A DNA stretch of 64,000 nucleotides from Tsukamurella ocularis. GTDB taxonomy: Bacteria; Actinomycetota; Actinomycetes; Mycobacteriales; Mycobacteriaceae. This document shows positions 14,317 through 25,027 of the stretch, piece by piece. Under the pieces are notes generated by a model. It saw nothing but the letters and a program-made list of their open reading frames with translations. It was not told the DNA's origin and did no database searches. The DNA is taken from contig NZ_JANUCJ010000006.1 in NCBI RefSeq assembly GCF_024807615.1, positions 1-64,000 of the forward strand, written 5' to 3'. Every line of letters starts with the position of its first letter. The stretch's first letter is position 1. A program made the position numbers and the translations under genes.

Positions 14317-15218
14317 TCAGATCCAGGTCTCTGTCGGAGATTTCGGCGGGGACACCATGGTGCCGATGCCCTTGCTCGTGAACAGCTCGAGAAGCACGGA
14401 GTGCGGTACCCGCCCGTCGATGACGTGCGCGGTGGGAACGCCCCCGTGCACGGCTCGCAGGCACGCCTCCATCTTGGGGACCATGCCGGAGTCGAGGCTC
14501 GGCAGCAGCGCGGTCAGCGCGTCCGTGTCGATCTCCGAGGTCAATGACGAGCGGTCGGGCCAGTTCGTGTACAGGCCCTCGACGTCGGTGAGCACTACCA
14601 GCTTCTCGGCGCCGAGCGCTTCGGCGAGTGCGGCCGCGGCGGTGTCGGCGTTGATGTTGTGCACCACCCCGTCGGCGTCCGGCGCGATCGTCGAGATCAC
14701 GGGGATCCGGCCCGCCGCGATGAGGTCGTTGACGGCCTCCGGCCTCACCTCGGTGACGTCGCCGACGAGCCCGATATCGGTCGGCGCACCGTCGACGACG
14801 ACCTGCCGCCGCGTCGCGGTGAACAGGTGCGCGTCCTCGCCGGACATGCCGACGGCGAACGGGCCGTAGGAGTTGATCAAGCCGACGAGCTCGCGCCCGA
14901 CCTGCCCGAAGAGCACCATCCGGACGACATCCATCACCTCGGGCGTGGTCACCCGGAAGCCGCCGCGGAACTCGCCCTCCATGCCGAGTCGCTTGAGCAT
15001 GGCATTGATCTGCGGTCCGCCCCCGTGCACCACGACCGGGGACAGGCCGCACGTGCGGAGGAAGACCATGTCCTGGGCGAAGGAGCGCTTGAGCGCGTCG
15101 TCGATCATGGCGTTGCCGCCGTATTTCACCACGACGGTCTTGCCGTGGAAGTCCAGCAGCCAGGGCAGTGCCTCTGCGAGTACGCCGGCCTTGTCGAGCG
15201 GTGTGAGATCGGGCGCGC

Positions 15219-15222
<4 letters not shown>
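14317..15222 (-). CDS. argB: Acetylglutamate kinase
   Basis: This kinase phosphorylates N-acetylglutamate and is the usual feedback-controlled step. The 301-residue amino-acid-kinase-fold protein has VVKYGGNAM near residue 33, VHGGGPQI near 66, and the C-terminal [20 protein letters not shown] block. The first ATG overlaps the argJ stop (ATGA). Confidence 0.97.
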
Positions 15223-17516
<2,294 letters not shown>

Positions 17517-17630
17517 ATCCCGATCGCGGCGTGCGGCGAACACCCACAGGTTCCGCCCAGCCGCTCATCAGGAGCCGTGGGCACCCTGGGTAGCAGTAAC
17601 GAACCGAACCCGGCACCCGAAAGACATCAC

Positions 17631-17855
17631 ATGCGCAACGATCTTCCTACCTCGAACTCCGACGCCCTGACGCAGCCACTGTCGCTGCCGCGCCGCGATC
17701 GCGGCCTGCGGGGCACCGTCAACCGCGTCCTCGATGGCTTCGCGCCGCGGGTGGAGAACCGCGCCATGCTGGTGAAGATGGGCCGCGGCCGCCCCAGCCT
17801 GGTGGGCGATCACCGGCGCGGCAACCACATCACGCAGGCCTTCCACCTGGGCTGA
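17631..17855 (+). CDS. Small basic hypothetical protein
   Basis: This is a possible 74-residue protein starting MRNDLPTSNSDALT and rich in Arg and Gly (RRDRGLRG, KMGRGRPS, DHRRGNH). There is no membrane span and no recognised family. It is divergent from argC and convergent with the enoyl-CoA hydratase gene. The frame stays open upstream to 17496, but that part overlaps the argC control region. It could be a real small protein or chance. Confidence 0.45.
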   Translation: MRNDLPTSNSDALTQPLSLPRRDRGLRGTVNRVLDGFAPRVENRAMLVKMGRGRPSLVGDHRRGNHITQAFHLG

Positions 17856-17869
17856 CAAGCCCCACCAGG

Positions 17870-18655
17870 TCAGGCGAAGCGCGCGAGCCGCGCCGCGGCG
17901 GCCTCGGTCCCGCCCATGCGCGCGATGGTGCGCCGCTCGTCGTCGAGCTGCTCGCCGTAGGTGCGGGCGTACGACGCGCGCACGAGCCGCCGCGCCTCGC
18001 CGAGAGCCGGGTGCGGGCCCGCGAGCAGTCGTTCGACGGCGTCGGCGACCTCGGCCTCCAGCTCCTCGCCGGGGACGACCCGATCGATCAGGTCCCACGC
18101 AGCGGCGGTAGGCGCATCGATCCGCTCGCCGTGTAGCAACATTCGTAGCGCGCGCCGCATGCCGACCGCCTTCGGCAGCAGCGCGGAGACGCCGCAGTCG
18201 GGGCTGAGCCCGACGCCCGCGTACGCGGTGGAGAAGTGCGCGGATTCGGTCGCGATCGCGACGTCGGCCGCGAGCACCAGCCCGAGGCCGCCGCCGGCGA
18301 CGGGGCCCTGGATCGCCGCGACCACCGGTACCGCGAGGCCGTTCAGTGCGTCGAGCGAGGCGTGGATCGTGCCGGCGAGGCGATCGAGCATCGCGCCGCG
18401 ATCCTCTGCCGCGACCATCGCCTTGACGTCGCCGCCGGCGCAGAAGAACCGCCCCTCGGCGCGCAGGACGACGACGCGCACGTCGCCGGTCGCGGCAATG
18501 GACTCCACGACCTCGATGAGCGCGTCCGCCAGCGGCTGGCTCAGCGCGTTCGCGGCGTCGGGCCGCTGCAGGGTGATCGTGGCGACGCCCCGCTCGTCGA
18601 CGCCGAAGCCCAGCCCCGCGTCGTCCGCCGCGCCGCTGCCGATGTCATCCGCCAC
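17870..18655 (-). CDS. Enoyl-CoA hydratase/isomerase family protein
   Basis: This 261-residue crotonase-fold protein probably acts on an acyl-CoA double bond. It has the LQRPDAANALS segment, the oxyanion-hole CAGGDVKAM near residue 72 and the second oxyanion loop AIQGPVAGGGLGLVLAADVA near 115. The residue normally acting as second catalytic Glu is not obvious in GVGLSPDCGVS, where Asp occupies a nearby site, so isomerase or other chemistry is possible. A fragment of a second crotonase follows in the opposite orientation. Confidence 0.88.
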   Translation of the reverse strand: MADDIGSGAADDAGLGFGVDERGVATITLQRPDAANALSQPLADALIEVVESIAATGDVRVVVLRAEGRFFCAGGDVKAMVAAEDRGAMLDRLAGTIHASLDALNGLAVPVVAAIQGPVAGGGLGLVLAADVAIATESAHFSTAYAGVGLSPDCGVSALLPKAVGMRRALRMLLHGERIDAPTAAAWDLIDRVVPGEELEAEVADAVERLLAGPHPALGEARRLVRASYARTYGEQLDDERRTIARMGGTEAAAARLARFA

Positions 18656-18712
18656 TGGATCCTTCTTCCGTCGTGAGAACCGTTCGCGCCCAGACTCTCA
18701 CAGACCGTCGGG

Positions 18713-19018
18713 GCCGCTGAGTCGGACACCGATGTCCGCGTCGTCGTCGTGCGCGGCGCTGGCGGGACCTTCTCTGCGGGCCTGAACCTACGTCTGCTCG
18801 ACCCGGCGGGCACGGGCGAGCCCAGCAACCTGGTGGACGTCGTCGCCCTGTCCGACGAGGGCGCCCGGCACGCGACCGGCGCCTTCCAGGAGCCCTTCGC
18901 ACTCCTCGCCGACGGCCCCTTCCTCACGATCGCCGTGGTGGAGGGCCACACCATCGGCGCGGGCTTCCAGCTGGCACTCGCCTGCGACCTGCGCCGCGAA
19001 GTGCAGCGGCTCGGCTAA
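18713..19018 (+). pseudogene. Truncated enoyl-CoA hydratase fragment
   Basis: The frame reads ESDTDVRVVVVRGAGGTFSA, then FLTIAVVEGHTIGAGFQ and LALACDLR, which is the central third of a crotonase with both oxyanion-hole loops. The N-terminal ~30 residues and everything after the second loop are missing. The reading frame ends four residues after ACDLR, inside the end of the convergent PIG-L gene. There is a TGA upstream at 18674 and no ATG. This looks like a decayed remnant cut off by rearrangement. Confidence 0.75.
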
Positions 19019-19683
19019 ACCAGGTCGCGGAAGCCCACGGTGTGCCGGAACTCGCCGCGCGGCAGGCACGCGGAGCCGACCTGCACGCGCGCCTGCTCGA
19101 TGACGGGCGTGACCGGGTCCAGCACGGAGAGGTACTGGCGGTGCTCGGCGAGCGATTCGACCGCGCGCTCGGTGAATCCGGTGACGTCGACGATGTACGC
19201 GGGCTCCGGGGCGGTCTGGTAGGCGGTGACGCCCGCCGCCGCAGCGGCCTCGGCGACGGCGCGGGTGAACTCCATGTGGTCGCTCTGATTCGGCGCGCCC
19301 GGCGCCCACTCGGGCCCGCCCCACAGCGTGAGCACGATGTCGGGCTCGTACCGGGCGATGGACTTGCGGATCGACTCCCGCAGGTCGGGCGTGTTGGTCA
19401 CCCGCGAGTCCGGGTAGCCCCAGAACCTGACCTCGTCGACGCCGACGACGGCGGCGGACCGTCGTTGCTCCTCCTCGCGGACCGGTCCCGCGGTGCCCGG
19501 CGACATGCCCTCGATCCCGGCCTCGCCGGACGTCGCGAGGCCGTAGGCCACCGTCTTGCCCTGGGAGGTCCAGCGGGCGACGGCCGCCGCCATCCCGTAC
19601 TCGGGGTCGTCCGGGTGCGCCACCAGGACGAGCGCCGTGGTCCAGTCCTCGGGGAAGATCTGCGGCTCGCTCACGGCCTCCAC
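19015..19683 (-). CDS. PIG-L family deacetylase
   Basis: This 222-residue LmbE/PIG-L zinc deacetylase has the AHPDDPEYG metal motif near residue 22 and the later SDHMEF histidine that completes the zinc site. Relatives deacetylate GlcNAc-type sugars, for example in mycothiol or glycolipid pathways. This protein is shorter than MshB or Mca, and its substrate is unknown. Either the ATG at 19683 or the GTG at 19674 could start it. The C-terminus overlaps the crotonase fragment by 4 nt. Confidence 0.88.
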   Translation of the reverse strand: MEAVSEPQIFPEDWTTALVLVAHPDDPEYGMAAAVARWTSQGKTVAYGLATSGEAGIEGMSPGTAGPVREEEQRRSAAVVGVDEVRFWGYPDSRVTNTPDLRESIRKSIARYEPDIVLTLWGGPEWAPGAPNQSDHMEFTRAVAEAAAAAGVTAYQTAPEPAYIVDVTGFTERAVESLAEHRQYLSVLDPVTPVIEQARVQVGSACLPRGEFRHTVGFRDLV

Positions 19684-19701
19684 GCTAGAGGCCGGGGCCG
19701 G

Positions 19702-20894
19702 TCAGCGCAGCAACTCGACCGACACGCCGTCCGCGAACCGGTAGGGCTGCGCCGCGATCACCCCCGACAGCACCCGGCGCAGGCGCGAGATCTCCGCCCG
19801 CACGGTGACCACCCGGCCGGGATCGCCGAACAGCGCCTCGGCCAGCTGCGCGGCGGAACGCCCGGCGCCGTCGGCGAGGAGCGCAAGGATCTGCGCGTGC
19901 CGGGCGAGGGCTGGTAGCGCCACGATCCCCCGCCGCCCGCGACCGCGACCTCCGGCGCCCGGCCGGGCCGCAGGTCCAGGGTCACGCGGGTCAGGACGTC
20001 CGGACCGTCGCCCGGGTCGGGCTGCAGCAGCCAGCCGCCGGGCAGCGGGTCGACGGTGCACACCCCGAGCTCGGGGAGCCGGACCGACGGGCCGGTCAGG
20101 TCGGCGGGCAGCGCGATGCGCGAGCGCGGCGGCAGGTCGCCGACGGCGGCCACCCAGCCGTTGACGTCGACCGCGAGGCCCGGGCGGCCGAGGCCCGCGA
20201 GCATCGGTGCGGCCACGGACCGCAGCCGCTCGAGCCCGGCCAAGTGCACCTCGCGCAGCCGGGCCTCGGCGAGCTTGGCGACGGTGGAGACCAGCGCCAG
20301 GGTCGTCGGGTGCACCGTCGCGGCCGGACCGGAGACGTCGACCACGCCCAGGATGTGGCCGGTGTCAACGTCGCGGATCGGCGCGCCGGCGCAGGTCCAC
20401 GCGTGGTGGCTGCGAGCGAAGTGCTCGGCGGAGAAGATCTGCACGGGCGTGCGGGAGGCGATCGCCGTGCCGATGGCGTTAGTACCCACCTGATCCTCGG
20501 CCCACCCCGCGCCCTCGACGAAGCCGAGCCGATCCGCATGCGAGAGGACCCGCGTCGATCCGGAGCGCCACAGCACGCGGCCGAACCGGTCGGCGACCAC
20601 GAGGATGTTCTCGCCGTCCGCGGTGAGCGGGGCGAGGCCCGCAGTGAGTTCCTCGAGGACGGGGCCGAGCCCGGACTCCTGCCGGCTCAGCTCGACGTCC
20701 ATCCAGCCGAGCGCAGGCCCCGCGTCGGCGTCGGGCGCGAGCCCCGCGGCGCGCACCCGCTCCCAGGAGTCGCCGATCACGCCGCGCGGCCGGGCCGGTG
20801 GGCGCGAGCCGCTCATGGTCGCGTCGTAGACCTCGGACAGCAGGCGCGCGTAGCGCCGCGGATCCTCGCCCGCCGACATCGCCGGCTCGCTCAC
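19702..20894 (-). pseudogene. GAF-domain transcriptional regulator, frameshifted
   Basis: From GTG at 20894 the frame encodes a full GAF sensor module (for example GAGWAEDQVGTNAIGTAIAS, then TCAGAPIRD and GVVDVSGPA) like the intact paralogue at 21783-23000. Near 19902-19904 the C run of the minus strand is one base shorter than needed. After SWRYQPSP the frame is lost. The DNA-binding end (RHAQILALLADGAGRSAAQL, then VTVRAEISRLRRVLSG) continues in another frame to 19702. One extra C restores a ~397-residue protein. It could be a true frameshift or a homopolymer sequencing error. It follows the acetoin-reductase-like SDR by 23 nt. Confidence 0.8.
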
Positions 20895-20917
20895 GCTCGT
20901 CCCCTTCCGCACCCGGA

Positions 20918-21688
20918 TCAGCGGTAGACCAGGCCGCCGTCGATGAGCACGGCCTGCCCCGTCATGTAGTCGGAATCGGGCGAGGCCAGGTGGGAGACGA
21001 ACGCGGCGACGTCCTCCGGCGTCTGCGCCCGACCGAGGGCGATGCCGCCGACGAACTGGTCGTACGTCGCGCCCACCGCGGCGCCGGTCAGGTCGGCGAA
21101 GCGGCGGTCGATCTCGACCCACATGTCGGTGCCCACCACCCCGGGGCAGTAGGCGTTGACCGTGATGCCGTGCGTCGCGTACTCCTTCGCGGCGGCCTGC
21201 GTGAAGCCGCGGACCGCGAACTTGGTGGCGCTGTAGGCGCCCAGCATGGCGAAGCCCTCGTGCCCGGCGATCGAGGCGGCGTTGACGATCTTGCCGCGCA
21301 CGCCGCGCTCGATGAACGACGCCGCGGCGGCCTGGATGCCCCAGAGCACGCCATCGACGTTGACCGAGAACAGCCGTCGCAGCTCCTCGGGGGTGACGTC
21401 CGCGACCGGCCCGACAAGTGCCACGCCGGCGTTGTTGATCATCACGTCGAGCCCGCCCAGCGCCTCGACGGCCGCGGCGACGACGCCGAAGACCGCGTCG
21501 CGGTCGGAGACGTCGGCGGTGAGCGCGACGGCGCGGTGTCCCGTCGACCGGATCTCCTCGGCGACGGCCTCGACGCCGTCGGCGGTGAGGTCGACCAGGG
21601 CCAGGTCGAGACCGTCTGCGGCGAGGCGTCGCGCGATGCCCGCGCCGATCCCTCGTCCCGCTCCCGTCACCAGTGCGATGCGCGCCAT
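20918..21688 (-). CDS. SDR, diacetyl/acetoin reductase-like
   Basis: This 256-residue classical SDR has TGAGRGIG at residues 8-15, NNAGVA near 87, a catalytic Ser in NAASIAGHEG and YSATK as the catalytic pair. The C-terminal pattern (AYCPGVVGTDMW, then the DYMTGQAVLIDGG end) resembles (S)-acetoin-forming diacetyl reductase/butanediol dehydrogenases. The neighbours, AcoR-like GAF regulators and a flavin monooxygenase, fit ketone or acetoin metabolism. The upstream region shares a repeat with the monooxygenase promoter. Confidence 0.85.
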   Translation of the reverse strand: MARIALVTGAGRGIGAGIARRLAADGLDLALVDLTADGVEAVAEEIRSTGHRAVALTADVSDRDAVFGVVAAAVEALGGLDVMINNAGVALVGPVADVTPEELRRLFSVNVDGVLWGIQAAAASFIERGVRGKIVNAASIAGHEGFAMLGAYSATKFAVRGFTQAAAKEYATHGITVNAYCPGVVGTDMWVEIDRRFADLTGAAVGATYDQFVGGIALGRAQTPEDVAAFVSHLASPDSDYMTGQAVLIDGGLVYR

Positions 21689-21730
21689 CGTGTGTCCCTT
21701 CGTCGACGTGGTCGGACTCCGGTCTATGTG

Positions 21731-21767
21731 ACCCGGGACACATCCGGCAAAGGTTGCGCGGGGTTGC
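21731..21767 (-). promoter_or_regulatory. Candidate GAF-regulator operator upstream of SDR
   Basis: On the minus strand GCAAC-N5-GCAACC-TTTG (21753-21767 and beyond) is followed by an 18-nt imperfect palindrome, ATGTG...CACAT around CCCGGG, with 16 of 18 positions symmetric. The GCAAC-N5-GCAACC-x-TTG element also occurs before the monooxygenase gene at 23039-23053. Confidence 0.55.
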
Positions 21768-21782
21768 GGCCTTGCGGCGGGC

Positions 21783-23000
21783 TCAGCGCAGGGTCTCGAC
21801 CAGCACCGCGTCGGCGAAGCGATAGGGCTGGGCGGCGATCAGCCCGGACAGCACCCGGCGCAGCCGCGAGATCTCGGCGCGCACGGTGACCACGCGCGCC
21901 GGGTCACCGAACAGCGACGCGGCGACCTGCGCGGCGGTGTGCCCGCGACCGTCGGCGAGCAGCTCGAGGATCTGGGCGTGCCGGGGCGTGAGCTGGTGCC
22001 GCCACTCCCCCGTCGCCCCGGCGACCGTGACCGACGGGGCCTTCCCTGCCCGCAGGTCCAGCGTCACCCGCGTGGCGCCGTCGCGCGGCTCGTCGGCGAC
22101 GGGCCGCAGCAGCCACCCGCCGGGCAGCGGCTCGACGGTGCACTGCCCCAGCTCCGGCAGCCACAGGTGCGCCGAGTCCACGGCGTTCGGCAGGGTGACC
22201 CGGGTGCAGGGCGCGAGCTGCCCGACGGCGGCGACCCAGCCGTGGGAGTCGACGACCAGGCCGGGGCCGGAGAGGCCCGCGAGCAGCGGGGCGGCGACGG
22301 TGCGCAACTGGTCGAGTCCGGCCAGGTGGGACTCGCGCAGCGTCGCCTCGGCGAGGCCGGCGACGGCCGCGACCAGCGCCAGCGTCGTGGGATGCACCGT
22401 CGAGGCCGGCCCGCTGACGTCGACGACGCCGAGCACGCGACCCGTGCGGCGGTCGCGGATCGGTGCGGCCGAGCAGGTCCAGGGGTGCTGGTTGCGCGCG
22501 AAGTGCTCCGCGGAGAAGGTCTGCACGGCGGCGCGCGACGCCAGCGCGGTCCCGATGGCGTTGGTGCCCACGTCGCTCTCCGACCACGCGGCGCCCTCGA
22601 CGAAACCGAGCCGGTCGGCCTCGCGGAGCACGCGCGTCGAGCCGCTGCGCCAGAGCAGCCGGCCATCGGCGTCGGAGACGACCATGATGCTCGACCCGGC
22701 GTCGGTGATCGGGGCGAGGCCCGCGGTGAAGTCGTCGATGAGGCCCGCCAGCCCGGACTCCCGGCGCAGCCGGGACAGGTCGGCGGAGTGGATCGCGGGG
22801 CCCGCGCCGGAATCGGGGCGCAGGCCCGCCGCGATGACGCGATCCCAGGAGTCGCCGATCACCTCGCGCGGACGCGCGGGCGGCCGCTCCCCGGCCATCG
22901 TCGCGTCGTACACCTCGGCCAGCAGGCGCGCGTAGGTCCGGGGGTCCTCTCCGTGCGCCACCGCCGGCTCCACTGCGTGTGCCACCCCTCGATTCTGCAT
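21783..23000 (-). CDS. GAF-domain transcriptional regulator (AcoR/MimR-like, no AAA domain)
   Basis: This intact regulator has about 405 residues from the ATG at 23000; a GTG at 22985 is also possible. The N-terminal GEDPRTYARLLAEVYDATMA segment and the central GAF domain (DVGTNAIGTALAS, then WTCSAAPIRD) are characteristic. The C-terminal helix-turn-helix reads RHAQILELLADGRGHTAAQV, then VTVRAEISRLRRVLSGLI. Relatives resemble the sensor half of AcoR-type activators without the sigma-54 ATPase, which suits actinobacteria. It is divergent from the flavin monooxygenase gene and probably activates it. The ligand is unknown. Confidence 0.88.
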   Translation of the reverse strand: MQNRGVAHAVEPAVAHGEDPRTYARLLAEVYDATMAGERPPARPREVIGDSWDRVIAAGLRPDSGAGPAIHSADLSRLRRESGLAGLIDDFTAGLAPITDAGSSIMVVSDADGRLLWRSGSTRVLREADRLGFVEGAAWSESDVGTNAIGTALASRAAVQTFSAEHFARNQHPWTCSAAPIRDRRTGRVLGVVDVSGPASTVHPTTLALVAAVAGLAEATLRESHLAGLDQLRTVAAPLLAGLSGPGLVVDSHGWVAAVGQLAPCTRVTLPNAVDSAHLWLPELGQCTVEPLPGGWLLRPVADEPRDGATRVTLDLRAGKAPSVTVAGATGEWRHQLTPRHAQILELLADGRGHTAAQVAASLFGDPARVVTVRAEISRLRRVLSGLIAAQPYRFADAVLVETLR

Positions 23001-23038
23001 CGCCGCCCGTCGCGGCAGGGGCGATCGCCCAGAACGGT

Positions 23039-23084
23039 GCAACGGGACGCAACCCTTGTAACCCCTGTCACACCAGGAGTGTGA
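23039..23084 (+). promoter_or_regulatory. Candidate operator of flavin monooxygenase
   Basis: GCAAC-N5-GCAACC-CTTG (23039-23058) has 10-bp phased half-sites, with GTAAC 9 bp further on. Next is TCACAC-CAGGA-GTGTGA (23068-23084), a perfect 6-bp inverted repeat. The first element is shared with the SDR upstream region at 21731-21767. Confidence 0.55.
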
Positions 23085-23124
23085 TTCACACCACAGCACC
23101 ACACCGAACGTGAAGGAGCATCAC

Positions 23125-24957
23125 ATGACCGCGATCGCGGAATCGGCACCGGACGTCGCCACCGGCCCCCAGGAGCGGGTCGACGCCTGGCTCGCGAAGT
23201 TCGAGGCGGCGCTCGCCGCCCGTGACGTCGCCGCGGCGGCGGACCTGTTCGAGCCCGGCGGCTTCTGGCGCGACCTGGTCTCGTTCACCTGGAACCTGAA
23301 CACCAGCGAGGGCCGCGACCAGATCGCGGCGATGCTCACCGAGCGCCTGGACGGGACGGCGCCCAGCGCCTTCGCGACCACCGACCCCGCGTCGGGCGAC
23401 GACGTGGCCGAGGCGTTCATCGGCTTCGAGACCGGCGTCGGCCGCGGCAAGGGCCACGTCCGCATCCGGCAGGACGAGGACGGCGTCGACCGCGCCTGGA
23501 CGCTGCTCACCACGCTGCGCGAACTGAAGGGCCACGAGGAGTCCTTCGGCACCCGCCGCCCGATGGGCGCGGTGCACGGCGCTCACGTCGAGGCCCCGAC
23601 CTGGGCCGAGCGGCGCGAGCAGGAGGAGGCCGAGCTGGGCCGCTCGATCCAGCCCGACACCCTCGTCATCGGCGGCGGCCAGGGCGGCATCGCCCTCGGC
23701 GCCCGCCTGCGGCAGCTCGGCGTGCCGGCGCTCGTCGTCGACAAGTACGACCGCCCCGGCGACCAGTGGCGCGGCCGGTACAAGTCGCTGTGCCTGCACG
23801 ACCCCGTCTGGTACGACCACCTGCCCTACCTGCCCTTCCCCGCCAACTGGCCGGTGTTCGCGCCGAAGGACAAGATCGGCGACTGGCTGGAGATGTACAC
23901 CCGCGTCATGGAAGTGCCGTACTGGTCGCGCACCGAGGCGCTGTCCGCGTCGTACGACGAGGCGAAGGGCGAGTGGACCGTCGAGGTGAACAAGGACGGC
24001 GAGCGCCTGACCCTGCACCCCAAGCAACTGGTGCTGGCGACGGGCATGTCCGGCAAGCCGAACATCCCGTCGTTCGAGGGGATGGACGTCTTCCAGGGCG
24101 AGCAGCACCACTCCTCGAAGCACCCGGGCCCGGACGCCTACGCGGGCAAGAAGGTCGTGGTGATCGGCGCCAACAACTCGGCGCTCGACATCAGCAAGGC
24201 GCTCATCGAGGCCGGCGCCGAGGTGACCATGGTGCAGCGCAGCTCCACCCACATCATCAAGTCCGAGTCGCTCATGGAGCACGGCCTCGGCGACCTGTAC
24301 AGCGAGCGCGCCCTGGCCAACGGCGTGACCACCGACAAGGCCGACATGATCTTCGCCTCGCTGCCCTACAGGATCATGAACGAGTTCCAGAAGCCGATCT
24401 ACGACAAGGTCCGCGAGATCGACGCCGACTTCTACCGGAGCCTCGAGGACGCGGGCTACGAGCTCGACTTCGGCGACGACGACTCGGGCCTGTTCATGAA
24501 GTACCTGCGCCGCGGCTCGGGCTACTACATCGACGTCGGCGCCGCCGGACTCATCATCGACGGCTCGATCAAGCTGGCCAAGGGCGGCGTGGACCACCTG
24601 ACGGAGGACTCCGTCGTGCTCAAGGACGGCACGATGCTGCCCGCCGACCTGGTGGTGTACGCCACGGGCTACGGCTCGATGAACGGCTGGGCCGCCGACC
24701 TGATGGGCCAGGAGACCGCGGACACGCTGGGCAAGTGCTGGGGTCTCGGCTCCGCGACCACCAAGGACCCCGGCCCCTGGGAGGGCGAGCAGCGCAACAT
24801 GTGGAAGCCCACGCAGGTGCCCGGACTGTGGATGATGGGCGGCAACCTGCACCAGTCGCGGCACTACTCGCTGTACCTGGCACTGCAGCTCAAGGCCCGC
24901 TACGAGGGCCTCGACACCCCCGTCTACCGGCTGGCCGAGGTGCACCACACCAGCTAG
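23125..24957 (+). CDS. Flavin-containing monooxygenase with N-terminal NTF2-like domain
   Basis: This 610-residue group B-type flavoprotein monooxygenase likely oxidises a ketone or other small substrate with FAD and NADPH. Residues about 10-140 resemble an NTF2/SnoaL-like fold. The FAD motif GGGQGG is near residue 176, and the FxGxxxH-type fingerprint occurs as FQGEQHHSSKH near 315. A second Rossmann motif, GANNSA, is at about 347, and an ATGY-type segment (YATGYGSM) is near the end. AAGGAG lies 6-7 nt before the ATG. Divergent GAF regulators and an acetoin-type SDR suggest inducible ketone catabolism. A Baeyer-Villiger or N-oxidising role cannot be told apart from sequence alone. Confidence 0.9.
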   Translation: MTAIAESAPDVATGPQERVDAWLAKFEAALAARDVAAAADLFEPGGFWRDLVSFTWNLNTSEGRDQIAAMLTERLDGTAPSAFATTDPASGDDVAEAFIGFETGVGRGKGHVRIRQDEDGVDRAWTLLTTLRELKGHEESFGTRRPMGAVHGAHVEAPTWAERREQEEAELGRSIQPDTLVIGGGQGGIALGARLRQLGVPALVVDKYDRPGDQWRGRYKSLCLHDPVWYDHLPYLPFPANWPVFAPKDKIGDWLEMYTRVMEVPYWSRTEALSASYDEAKGEWTVEVNKDGERLTLHPKQLVLATGMSGKPNIPSFEGMDVFQGEQHHSSKHPGPDAYAGKKVVVIGANNSALDISKALIEAGAEVTMVQRSSTHIIKSESLMEHGLGDLYSERALANGVTTDKADMIFASLPYRIMNEFQKPIYDKVREIDADFYRSLEDAGYELDFGDDDSGLFMKYLRRGSGYYIDVGAAGLIIDGSIKLAKGGVDHLTEDSVVLKDGTMLPADLVVYATGYGSMNGWAADLMGQETADTLGKCWGLGSATTKDPGPWEGEQRNMWKPTQVPGLWMMGGNLHQSRHYSLYLALQLKARYEGLDTPVYRLAEVHHTS

Positions 24958-24970
24958 GCCCACACCGACT

Positions 24971-25008
24971 CCGGCCCCGTCGACCTGCTACCAGGTCGAC
25001 GGGGCCGG
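24971..25008. terminator. Bidirectional terminator, 17-bp stem
   Basis: CCGGCCCCGTCGACCTG and its exact complement flank a CTAC loop, between the convergent monooxygenase and pheT genes. TT follows on the plus strand. Confidence 0.85.
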
Positions 25009-25027
25009 TTCCATGTCCGGGTCGGGA

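Noticed and set aside
19015-19683. PIG-L protein as mycothiol conjugate amidase Mca or MshB
   Set aside because: The protein is clearly shorter and lacks their longer C-terminal regions; only the family can be assigned.
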